Notes under the pieces: generated by a model
Told to the model about the DNA's origin: nothing
What the model saw: the letters and a program-made list of their open reading frames with translations, nothing else
Databases searched by the model: none
Assembly: GCF_900113045.1 (NCBI RefSeq)
Contig: NZ_FONY01000032.1
Span: 1-64,000, forward strand
DNA: 64,000 bases
DNA from: Thermoflexibacter ruber
GTDB taxonomy: Bacteria > Bacteroidota > Bacteroidia > Cytophagales > Thermoflexibacteraceae
Reading direction: 5' to 3'
Shown: piece after piece, positions 37,166-45,600 of the stretch
How the letters are laid out: each line of letters begins with the position of its first letter
How positions within the stretch are numbered: the stretch's first letter is position 1
Translations under genes and position numbers: made by a program

Positions 37166-37498
37166 TTATTTTTTATTTTCAAAATCTAATTTGATGGGAA
37201 TTTCTACATCTATGCTTTTTTGGATACTATTGGTAATCCTTTTACGCAATAACCAAAAAACAAAAAACAAAGATAAATAAAACAAGCCAATGATAAAAAA
37301 ACCATAGAAAGCACTCCCTAACAGCGTATCTAAGTAGAATGCAAACGCCAGACTTACAAAAAGTATGGTAAACGAGCCAAGAATTATCATCAGCACAGCC
37401 TTCATCATTTTAGCAATCAGACGCACCATGACCTCCTTAGCTTCCAACTTGGCTATTTCCAAATTGACTTCTATGTATTTGATGATATTATCTAACAT
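37166..37498 (-). CDS. Small holin-X/YqjE-type membrane protein
   Basis: 110 residues: an amphipathic N-terminal helix (YIEVNLEIAKLEAKEVMVRLIAK), two hydrophobic segments (about 33-56 and 62-84) and a charged tail. This is the pattern of the Phage_holin_3_6 family, which despite its name is widespread in chromosomes and is not evidence of a prophage here. The role is unknown. It is the first gene of the minus-strand run with kmo and glycerate kinase. Confidence 0.75.
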   Translation of the reverse strand: MLDNIIKYIEVNLEIAKLEAKEVMVRLIAKMMKAVLMIILGSFTILFVSLAFAFYLDTLLGSAFYGFFIIGLFYLSLFFVFWLLRKRITNSIQKSIDVEIPIKLDFENKK

Positions 37499-37602
37499 GA
37501 AAAATACGAAACTTTACGATTAATTGTCAAAGGTATAAAAAAATTGTACTACCTATCGTACAAGTTAAAAGAAATAATAGTGTCCAAATTCTAAATATTC
37601 TA

Positions 37603-37647
37603 TTTGCTCATTTCAAAATAATATCTCATATTTGCAACATTGTTGCA
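37603..37647 (+). promoter_or_regulatory. Promoter with overlapping TGCAAC-ATT-GTTGCA operator
   Basis: TTTG (37603-37606) and CATATTTG (37627-37634, one mismatch from TAnnTTTG) are 20 bases apart. The palindrome TGCAACATTGTTGCA (37633-37647) begins inside the -7 box, a position where a bound repressor would block transcription. The ATG is 13 bases downstream of the operator. The same sequence, with one change, recurs at 38608-38624. Confidence 0.7.
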
Positions 37648-37659
37648 TTTTTTATAACT

Positions 37660-38010
37660 ATGAAAAAGCTAACTATTTTATTTTCAAGTGCTTTAATTTT
37701 TTCTCTGACACATGCTTTGTGTTGTATCCTTCCCTATCTTATTTGGGGCTTAGGACTTATGGGTTTACCTTTCTATATGAGTTTTTTACTGCCCCTTCAA
37801 CCTTATTGGATAGTTTTGCAAGTAATTGTAATGATTTATACTATACATAGAATTCGTCTGAGATATAAACACCATCAAAGAAAAACTAAAATAGGAATTG
37901 GTGTGTTGGTGGTATTACACATTTTACTGCTTATTTTTCTGCATTTTCAACACGCTCAAGCAGAAAAGAAAAACCATTTCGGGAAAAAAATTATTCAAAA
38001 CATTAGATAA
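37660..38010 (+). CDS. Small membrane protein with Cys-Cys motif (MerC/MerT-like)
   Basis: 116 residues with three hydrophobic segments and a Cys pair inside the first (THALCCILPYLIWGLGLMG), then a basic loop (RIRLRYKHHQRKTK) and a His-containing tail. The CCxLP arrangement recalls the MerC/MerT/MerP-type metal membrane proteins, but overall similarity is too slight for a firm assignment. Its promoter overlaps a TTGCAA palindrome shared with a nearby lipoprotein gene, and a His-rich lipoprotein follows after 44 bases, which supports a role with a metal such as zinc. This function is inferred from context. Confidence 0.55.
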   Translation: MKKLTILFSSALIFSLTHALCCILPYLIWGLGLMGLPFYMSFLLPLQPYWIVLQVIVMIYTIHRIRLRYKHHQRKTKIGIGVLVVLHILLLIFLHFQHAQAEKKNHFGKKIIQNIR

Positions 38011-38042
38011 TTGATAATTAATAATTGATAATTAATAATTGA
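38007..38042. repeat. Short AT-rich tandem repeat
   Basis: Units of about 14 bases (ATAATTGATAATTA) repeat about two and a half times between two genes. Such tracts are common AT-rich filler; no function is visible. Confidence 0.5.
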
Positions 38043-38054
38043 ATTTTTACTTAT

Positions 38055-38546
38055 ATGAAACAACAGACCTACTTTCCAATCGCATTATTTGCCTTACTAC
38101 TTCTTTTTTCCTGCAATGGAAAAGATGAAAAGTCAGAAGCCTTGCTCAAAGAAGCAGTAAAATGGCACAATGAAGCAATGGCTATTCACAAAGAATTGAT
38201 GCCCAAAATGAAAGCCCTCGAGGAGTTAAAAGCCAAGCTGACTGCACAGAAGGATTCTTTAGCTGGTAAAGATGAAAATGCTATCAGCCAATTAGATGCT
38301 AAGATTATGAACTTGGAGAATATCTCTAAGGGAATGAAAGAATGGATGGAAAACATAGTGGAAGTCCCTCATGACGAGGAGCATCACCATCATCACGAAG
38401 GTGATGCACATGACCACGACCACTCACGCGAACATGAGGCAAAAATAGACCTCACCCCAGAACAAATGCTTGAGATTCAAAAAGAAATGAAAGCCAATAT
38501 CCTACAAATCCAAGAAAAGATAAAAGCAGTTTTAGAGCAAAAGTAA
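38055..38546 (+). CDS. His-rich putative metal-binding lipoprotein
   Basis: 163 residues. The N terminus ends in LLLLFSCNG, a lipobox, so the protein is probably anchored by Cys20. The rest is helical and charged, with two coiled-coil stretches flanking a His/Asp/Glu cluster (about 115-135: VPHDEEHHHHH then EGDAHDHDHSREHE), which would bind zinc, copper or nickel. No family was recognised. It sits between two genes controlled by TTGCAA palindromes and is probably transcribed with the Cys-Cys membrane protein gene upstream. Confidence 0.7.
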   Translation: MKQQTYFPIALFALLLLFSCNGKDEKSEALLKEAVKWHNEAMAIHKELMPKMKALEELKAKLTAQKDSLAGKDENAISQLDAKIMNLENISKGMKEWMENIVEVPHDEEHHHHHEGDAHDHDHSREHEAKIDLTPEQMLEIQKEMKANILQIQEKIKAVLEQK

Positions 38547-38578
38547 CAAATTAAAATTTGTTAAATACAAGCTTTTTA

Positions 38579-38624
38579 TTGCAACAATATTGCAAAAAAA
38601 TTTATGTTTGCAATATTGTTGCAT
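38579..38624 (+). promoter_or_regulatory. Promoter flanked by two TTGCAA palindromic operators
   Basis: TTGCAACAATATTGCAA (38579-38595) and TTGCAATATTGTTGCAT (38608-38624) are reverse complements of each other except for the last base. The first covers the -33 TTG (38579-38581); the second overlaps the -7 box TATGTTTG (38603-38610), 21 bases further on. Two operators covering both promoter elements suggest tight repression of the lipoprotein gene at 38661. The regulator is not encoded in the window; a Fur/Zur-type protein is the best guess. Confidence 0.75.
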
Positions 38625-38660
38625 TTTTATTCTAACCATTAAATCTTAAATCAAAAATTT

Positions 38661-39230
38661 ATGAAACTCAATCGTACTCTACTTTTATTATTCTTGGTAT
38701 TAGCGATTGGTTTTTCTTCTTGTAAGAAGAAAGAGGAAGACCCCAAAGGCGATAATGAAAGCGAATTGATAACTACCGTAAAATTGAAATTTACAGAAGG
38801 AGGCACGGTTCGTACTTTTACTTTTAGGGATTTAGACGGGGCAGGCGGCAATGCTCCTGTCATAGATAATATCATTTTGAATAATGGCAGAACTTACACT
38901 ATGGAAATAGAGGTACTTGACGAGTCCAATCCTGCCAAAGCAGTGGACATCACAAAAGAAATATCAGAAGAAGCAGACGAGCATCAGTTTTTCTTTACAG
39001 GCTCGGCAGTCGCTAACTTATTGACCATTACATACGACGATAGGGACAGAAACAATAGACCTGTGGGCTTAAAAAATCGCATAGCTACAAGAAGCACAGG
39101 AACAGGACAACTTACTGTTACACTTAGGCATGAACTAAATAAGGCGGCAAGTGGAGTTGCTAATGGACAAATAGCCAACGCAGGCGGAGAAACAGACATA
39201 GAAGTTACTTTTAACGTAACCGTCCAATAA
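38661..39230 (+). CDS. Secreted lipoprotein, type 1 periplasmic-binding-fold-like family
   Basis: 189 residues with a lipoprotein signal (LLLLFLVLAIGFSSCKKKEEDPKG). The mature part matches a Bacteroidota family often annotated as a type 1 periplasmic binding fold protein: TVKLKFTEGG...RDLDGAGGNAPVIDNIILNNGRTY, EADEHQFFF, RHELNKAASGVANGQIANAGGETDIEVTFNV. From recollection such genes often accompany TonB receptors and metal regulators; no TonB gene follows here. The role is unknown, but the double operator before it suggests metal-dependent control. A hairpin terminator follows 30 bases after the stop. Confidence 0.75.
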   Translation: MKLNRTLLLLFLVLAIGFSSCKKKEEDPKGDNESELITTVKLKFTEGGTVRTFTFRDLDGAGGNAPVIDNIILNNGRTYTMEIEVLDESNPAKAVDITKEISEEADEHQFFFTGSAVANLLTITYDDRDRNNRPVGLKNRIATRSTGTGQLTVTLRHELNKAASGVANGQIANAGGETDIEVTFNVTVQ

Positions 39231-39259
39231 AATTTTATAAAAGTTTTGATTTTTCTAAG

Positions 39260-39288
39260 GGTACTTGTATGTTTGCATTACAAGTACC
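39260..39288 (+). terminator. Terminator after the secreted lipoprotein
   Basis: GGTACTTGTA (39260-39269) and TACAAGTACC (39279-39288) are exact complements around a 9-base loop, followed by a pyrimidine-rich TTTTCTTTCT run. The loop also contains part of TATGTTTG (39268-39275), which with TTTG at 39245-39248 (19-base spacer) could be a promoter for the next gene. Confidence 0.7.
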
Positions 39289-39353
39289 TTTTCTTTCTCC
39301 CACATTCTTACATACAATTCTAAGCAACAATTATTTACATTCTTATATCATTT

Positions 39354-40208
39354 ATGAAGGCAGTTCAGATAATAGAGCTATTGGCAAGTCCCTATAAGGA
39401 AAAAATATCGTCCCAAAACTCAACTACTAATTCAGAAAGTAGCAAGGATTTTTCTATGATTGAGGGTATTCCTATTTTTTTAGTAGGGGATACTCAGCAA
39501 AACTTTTATGAGGAATTTTACCAAAGCCAAGCTGAACCATGGGCGTATAGTGGGCGCGCTGCGGAGGTGCTAAGACATGAGTACGTAGCCGAGCAGGTAA
39601 AAAATATTTACCAAGAAAAAGGTAGGAAATTGACTATCTTGGACTTAGGCTGTAGCCTTGGACATATTACCGAAAGACTACACCCTTACGGAGAAACTAT
39701 CGTAGGTTTAGATATTTCGCTGACTGCCGTAGCCAAAGCCAAAAAACGCTGTGAGGAAGTAGTCAAAGGGAAGGACAATCCTTATCAGTTCATCGTGGCA
39801 AGTTGCTTAGAGTTGCCTTTTCAGGAAAATACTTTTGATGTGGTAATTGCCTCTGACGGCATTTGGGGCTGGTTTGTAGAAGATACAGAGAAAAGCAAAA
39901 AAGCAGTAGCGGAAATTTATAAGGTATTGAAAGACAGTGGTATAGTTATTCATACGGATTATCTACACCCTCGCAAGTTTGCCAAGTTTGTCCAATTAAC
40001 CATGTCTGCCCCTTTCCAACTTATCAAAGAAGAACCAATGTATGACAGACTTTGGTATCGCTTAGAATCATGGACTAAATCTTTACAGGGTTTTACTTGG
40101 ATAAAAAAATTGCTCGCTAATGTGGGATTTGCCAAAAAACTACGCACCCTTGCCCGCCTGTTTGGTCGCAATTATTCCAAACACATTAGCGTAATTGCTA
40201 AAAAGTAA
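39354..40208 (+). CDS. Class I SAM-dependent methyltransferase
   Basis: 284 residues with the Rossmann motif I LTILDLGCSLGHITERL, then IVGLDIS, FIVASCLELPFQENTFDVVIASDGIWGW (motif IV region) and EIYKVLKDSGIVIHTDYLH. It is a small-molecule-type methyltransferase, and the C-terminal 70 residues (WIKKLLANVGF...) form a helical cap. The first 40 residues, Ser/Thr/Asn-rich, precede the usual fold. Neither substrate nor pathway is indicated by neighbours. A good promoter overlaps the terminator upstream. Confidence 0.85.
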   Translation: MKAVQIIELLASPYKEKISSQNSTTNSESSKDFSMIEGIPIFLVGDTQQNFYEEFYQSQAEPWAYSGRAAEVLRHEYVAEQVKNIYQEKGRKLTILDLGCSLGHITERLHPYGETIVGLDISLTAVAKAKKRCEEVVKGKDNPYQFIVASCLELPFQENTFDVVIASDGIWGWFVEDTEKSKKAVAEIYKVLKDSGIVIHTDYLHPRKFAKFVQLTMSAPFQLIKEEPMYDRLWYRLESWTKSLQGFTWIKKLLANVGFAKKLRTLARLFGRNYSKHISVIAKK

Positions 40209-40246
40209 TCATTGATAATTCAAACAATTCATTGTCAGTGATTTAA

Positions 40247-41608
40247 CTAATCCTCGTAATAGTAACCAAAAATAATACCCATTTCATCTTCGCTGGTCAA
40301 GCCGAAGCTAACTATTCTGCTGGTGGTATTGTTGTAAGTAATTTCAGAAGTTAGCCCTTCCCCAACGTTTAGAACTATGGGCGTAGGATAGTTGATGATG
40401 TCGGGATGTTCCCAGTCAGTAGAGGTATAGACAATCTCGCCGTTGCGCGCTCCTCCTGCGATTTTGATGACAAACTTTTCTCCCAGCTTGTGCATGTGCG
40501 AGGTAAGAGCAACTATACGAGTCCTCTTATTTACTCTAAATGTACGAGTTATAGTCGTTCTTTGATTGGGAGGAAGATTGATACTATTATTGCCCCAATT
40601 AATTACTTTGACTTTGTGTTTGACTGTAGAGGCAGGCACGGTATATAGGTTAATACTGACCTCACCGGGAATAGGCGCACTCGTCTTATTAACATAATGC
40701 GAGTTCATATCAAAAGCAAAATTAGCTGGGATTTCTAAGGCTGTTCCTTCAGGGAAAGTATAATTGTGGTAGGGAGTTTGTGCTCCAGCCCAAAATATAT
40801 GATAACCCATAGATACCACTGTATTGATATTCAGATTTCCGTTAGGGTAGCGTAAATCTCTAATAACATCAAACTGAGGTATTAGGGAAGCAGGAGTATT
40901 TTCATTAAAACCATACAAAATGAAATGATGGCTACCAGTTCGCATTTTGATTTCTACCTTATTGACCAAGAGAGGTAATGAGTTTCCTACTTTTCTATAC
41001 ATAAAAAGTTCTCTTTCAAAGTTAGGAGCAACCTCAAAAAGAGGCAGACTCATTTGCAGACCCTGCCCCACAGGAGGCGGAGCTAATGCCTCAAATTTAG
41101 CATAAGTAACAGAACTATCTTCTAATACTTTTTCATCTACTACACTGCCTTTCTCAGGTGCCCCAGCCTCTATCCAACGGCGTATAAACTCTATCTGTCC
41201 ATTAGTCAAAGGTCTGCTACCCAAAGGCATAGGACTGCCATAATTTTTTTTGCTATGATGCTCAGAAGGATTTTGCTGGAGTTTGTGAAAGAGAAAACTT
41301 TGGTCTGATTTAAAGGGTTTTACTCGCAGCAGCCCGTCAGCTTTGGCATCGGTATTGGTAGGAAGTGCATTGACCAAGTTAGTAAAAGCAACAGATTTTT
41401 CCAAGACTAATCCGTGCTGTCTGAAACTGCCATCGTTTTTAGAGGCATGACAGCCACTTGTAGCACAGCCTTTATCAAAAATTTGGCTTTGAATAATTTG
41501 GAAAGAATCCATTTTTTGCTCTCTCAAGTTTAGCTTGCAGGCATGTACCCCTAAAAGCATAGCCGCACTAACTATCAATAAAGTGATATGCAATAGCTTT
41601 ATTTTCAT
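40247..41608 (-). CDS. Lipoprotein joining a c-haem-like motif to a copper type II monooxygenase domain
   Basis: About 453 residues. The signal ends LLGVHAC (lipobox). Next is GCATSGCH (about 47-54), a CxxxxCH motif, with GSPMPLGSRPLTNGQIEFIRRWIEAGAP, as in cytochrome-c-like domains; the usual spacing is CxxCH, so haem attachment is uncertain. The rest resembles the ascorbate-dependent, dopamine-beta-hydroxylase/PHM-type fold: GSHHFILYG, DMNSHYVN, SHMHKLG and the C-terminal DEMGIIFGYYYED supply the His and Met copper ligands. It is probably attached to a membrane outside the cytoplasm, where the haem domain could feed electrons to copper. The substrate is unknown. The ATG is preferred over a TTG 12 bases upstream. 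Confidence 0.75.
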   Translation of the reverse strand: MKIKLLHITLLIVSAAMLLGVHACKLNLREQKMDSFQIIQSQIFDKGCATSGCHASKNDGSFRQHGLVLEKSVAFTNLVNALPTNTDAKADGLLRVKPFKSDQSFLFHKLQQNPSEHHSKKNYGSPMPLGSRPLTNGQIEFIRRWIEAGAPEKGSVVDEKVLEDSSVTYAKFEALAPPPVGQGLQMSLPLFEVAPNFERELFMYRKVGNSLPLLVNKVEIKMRTGSHHFILYGFNENTPASLIPQFDVIRDLRYPNGNLNINTVVSMGYHIFWAGAQTPYHNYTFPEGTALEIPANFAFDMNSHYVNKTSAPIPGEVSINLYTVPASTVKHKVKVINWGNNSINLPPNQRTTITRTFRVNKRTRIVALTSHMHKLGEKFVIKIAGGARNGEIVYTSTDWEHPDIINYPTPIVLNVGEGLTSEITYNNTTSRIVSFGLTSEDEMGIIFGYYYED

Positions 41609-41632
41609 GTAATTAATCAATTTTCTAAGTTT

Positions 41633-42334
41633 TTACAAAATCTTGAACCCAACGATGAGTTGCAAAGAGATGACTCTCTGGTCTTTCTGGTCTATTTTGA
41701 GTGCATCTATAGTCTGTCCTGGTGTATAGCCTTCATATAAAGAGGTCAGATTTTGCTGTATGCGTATATCTACACTCCATCTTTCTAAAAAGTCTAAACC
41801 TATGCCTCCTTGCAAAGCGGCTTGGAGTGTATTTACTTGACTTTTAATGTCTTGCTCCGAAGAGATTGTTCCTGCTTCATACTGCTGTTTAGCATTGAGA
41901 ATAGTACCTATTAGCCCTCCTCCCTTGATGCGCAAGCCTAAATCATCACCAAGCGGGAAGGTATAGCCTATGGAAAGTGGGAACTCTAAATTGGTCAGTG
42001 TAATATTTTTGATATAATTAATTGGAGTTCCTATGCCAGAGTTAAACTGATAAGAATATTTGCCACCTGTTTGTGAGATAGTTAGTTCAGGCTGTATGAA
42101 TAACCCTTCTATCAGATTGATTCTCCCCCATAGCCCAGCTACATAGCCAATTTTAATGCTTTCACTGCTTGCTTGTATTTGGCTGGTACTGGTAGGCAGG
42201 TTTCCTATCCAAGAACCATTAACAACAGCCTTAATTCCCAGATTAAAAAATTGCTGTCTTTGCCCGCGTCTTTGGGCAAGAGAAAAAGAAGAAAATACTA
42301 ATAATAAGATAATTATGGTAAAAAGTTTTCTCAT
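41633..42334 (-). CDS. PorT-like outer-membrane beta-barrel protein
   Basis: 233 residues with a signal peptide (FTIIILLLVFSSFSLAQ). The rest consists of alternating strands with glycine and aromatic residues (VAGLWGRINLIEGLFIQPELTISQTGGKYSY; LEFPLSIGYTFPLG; LQAALQGGIGLDFLERWSVDIRIQQNL), ending VISLQLIVGFKIL. This is the PorT/OmpX-type barrel found many times in Bacteroidota; it need not be the T9SS PorT protein. It starts upstream of the copper monooxygenase lipoprotein gene, 24 bases apart, so the two are probably one transcript. Confidence 0.8.
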   Translation of the reverse strand: MRKLFTIIILLLVFSSFSLAQRRGQRQQFFNLGIKAVVNGSWIGNLPTSTSQIQASSESIKIGYVAGLWGRINLIEGLFIQPELTISQTGGKYSYQFNSGIGTPINYIKNITLTNLEFPLSIGYTFPLGDDLGLRIKGGGLIGTILNAKQQYEAGTISSEQDIKSQVNTLQAALQGGIGLDFLERWSVDIRIQQNLTSLYEGYTPGQTIDALKIDQKDQRVISLQLIVGFKIL

Positions 42335-42603
42335 ATCCTATAACATTGTAAAAAAGAAATTTTAATCTCAAAAACATATGCAAGATACAAATTTGACTGA
42401 AATTAAAAAATAAAAAGCAACCCTAATTTTACTTATATGTCTATCTTGTACTTTTTTAAGAGAAAAAAGTATTTTTTTGGGGGAAAGAGTGGAGTTTTAT
42501 GAAAACTTGGCACTTTTTTTATTTTTAATTATATTGCTGTGAATTTTTAAAAATATAATTTATTTGGTCTTTGTACCAACTTTACCCCAAGAGAAAACAC
42601 AGC

Positions 42604-45600
42604 ATGTTTTTTTATCTAACCAAATACGTTCGCGAAATCTTGATAAAGCTACCTCCATATACTCATTTGATAGTAGCCTTATTCTTTTTGCTGTTTACTG
42701 TGTTGCTAAGTGCAGTAGATTTTGATTTTTTTGCCTCCTCCCCCGACAGCTATGCCCAAGAAGTTTCAGCAAATTTACGTCGTGAGTTTGACATTGCACA
42801 TAGTTCTCTTACTGATTTCAAATCGCAGCTCGCTGCCCAGCCTCTTGCGCTTGGTTTCTTTGATAAACTTACTTACAGAGGAAAATATCCTATTTTCATT
42901 TATAGAAATGACGAAATTATCTATTGGACTGACCATAAGTATGCTATAGACCCAGAAAATCTCACAGGAAAGTTTGCAGAGTTTGTTATAGAGTCGGGCA
43001 ATGGAGTGTATGCAGTGATTAAAGAGCATGAACGAATCGCAGGAGAAAGGGTTTCTTTGGTAGTAGTGATCCCTATCTATCAACGATATAAAATTGATAA
43101 TCAGTACTTAAAAAAGACTAATCTCAATCCTGATATTTTCCCTGATGACAAGGTTTCCATAAGTATTAGCTATTTAGAAGGCAAGCCTATCAAATCAGGC
43201 GATGGGAGGTATTTGTTTTCTATTGTATTCCCTGAAAATTATAGCTATGCTGTTTTCTTATCGCAAAAAGATTTATTGCTCATTTGCATTGCGCTCACTA
43301 TCCTATTTGCCTTGTTGCAGATAAGGGGCAATCTCTTGGAATATATACAGCATCAAAAAATTTGGGAAGGTTTAGTATGGTTGATGGTTTCTCTGTCAAG
43401 TATTCGCCTTCTTATGTTATTATTTAACTTTCCTTCAGGCTTAACTAAGCACGACCTTTTTAACGCCAAAATATATGCTTCTTCTATTATAGCCCCTTCT
43501 TTGGGAGATTTGTTTTTAAATATTTTATTTCTGTTTGTTATCTCGGGTTACATTTATCTCTACCATCACCAGCTATTCAACTACCGTATTTACTCTCATT
43601 ATACCTTAGCAAAAAAAATAGCGATTGCCATTATTTTTACTCTGGGAACTATCGGGGTGCTACATTTACAATATGTTACGCTGGAAACCATTTATTTCAA
43701 CTCCCAAATTCGCTTAGATATTACTTCCAACTTAACTTATGATATTTTAAAGGTTACTTGCTTGCTCATTTTTGTCATGAGTTCCTTTATCTATTTCTTT
43801 ATCTCCCATGTAAGCTCTCATCTCCTTTTGGCTATCAATTTTTCACAAAAGCAGATATTAGTAAGCATAATTTTAGCCTCATTGATTTATCTGATAACCA
43901 GCCTATTTCTGAAAAATTTTAGCTATGTAGTTTTATTGCTCAACGCCTTTTATTTGTCAGCTATTACCTTTTTGAAATTTTTTAGAAATATCCGCTTGTC
44001 CAGCTACTTCACCTACATCTACTTATTTTTTATTGCGCTTACTTCTGCCCTTTTGGGGGCTTACTCCAATTATATTTTTGAGGGTAGAATGGATATTGCC
44101 AAAAAGGAAAAATTTGCAAATCGTATCCTCATAGGCAATGACAAATTAGGTGAGTTTTTGCTCAGTGAGGCAGTAAAAAAAATACAAGAAGACCAAATTA
44201 TCTCTACTCGCATGCTGTCTTCTCTCGCTCCGATAGATTTAGTTGTGCAAAAAATCAAGCGACAACACTTGGCAGATAGCTATTTTGACAAGTATGACCT
44301 TAACATTTTACTTTTTAATAGCAATGGACAACCTTACAATTATGATTTGCCTTATGACTCGCTTTGGATTAAATACAATGTAGAAAAATACCGAACTGAA
44401 GACCCTCATACTTTTTTTATCAATGACCTGCCTGCCAATGCCAAACGATACCTGTCTTTCATTAGTATTAAACGAAAAGACATGGAGATAGGCAAAATTA
44501 TTTTGGATTTGAAATCAAAAAAAGTAGTGCCTAACAATGTATATCCAAGATTATTCTTGGACAGGAGGTTTGCTAATTATTACGAAGAGGAAAACCTAAG
44601 TTATGCTATTTATAAAAACGGCAAATTATGGGATAGTTTTGGAAGTTTTAGTTATGACAATAGTTTTTTAAATGAATTTAAAGACCAAGACCCTGAAAGC
44701 GAATTAGTGATTAATAATCATAGGCATTTTTTGGTCAGAGGGAGCGACGAAAGGCAAGTGATAGTAACCTCTACGATTTATCCGTTGAAAAATATTATTT
44801 CTAATTTTTCATTCCTGTTCTTGCTGCTTTTGCTTTTTAAAGTACCTTTGGCTTTGCTTTACGAGTGGTGTTATCGTCATTCTGACTTACATTTTAGCTT
44901 TTCTTCTCGTATCCAACTCTATTTGAATATTGCTTTCTTCTTACCTTTACTAATTGTTAGCGTATTGATTATCAGCATTTTAAACTCAGATAATAAAAGT
45001 ACTATTCAGGAAGAGTACATCAAAGTAGCAGAGAACGTAGCCGTCAATCTCTCGAGAGAGGTAGAAGAATACCAAAAAAATATTATCCTAAGAGAGCAAC
45101 TGCTCAATAAACTAAGTGAATTGGCTCGCTTTACCCAGACAGAAATTAGTTTATTTGGGAAAAAAGGGAAATTGATTGGGGCAAGTAATCCTACTATTTA
45201 TGAGAACAATCTGCTAAGCGAACTGATTAATCCTGCAGCATTGACGCAGATTTTGCAAGAGCATCAAAGCAGAGTTATGCTCACAGAGTCAATTGGCTCA
45301 TTGGAGTATAACTCTGTCTATGCAAGTATCAAAAGTGCTGAGGGAGAATTGCTTGGTATCATTGGTTTGCCTTTTTTTGAATCTCAAAGAAAGTCAGAGG
45401 AACAGATTATTAATATCCTATCCACCATTCTCAATGTATTTACGTTTACATTTTTAGGTTTATTAGTCCTTTCTTATTTTGCTTCTCAAGTGCTTACAGA
45501 ACCCTTGCGTATGATTACGCAGCGATTGAAGGGTACAAACTTAAATATTCACAACGAACCTCTTGACTACAAGTCTGATGATGAAATTGGCTTACTCGTA

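Noticed and set aside
37166-37498. Holin-like protein as evidence of a prophage
   Set aside because: No capsid, tail, integrase or lysis genes are near, and this family is common in bacterial chromosomes.
38007-38042. AT-rich tandem repeat as a CRISPR array or origin iteron
   Set aside because: The units are short, contiguous and without spacers, and no replication or cas gene is nearby.
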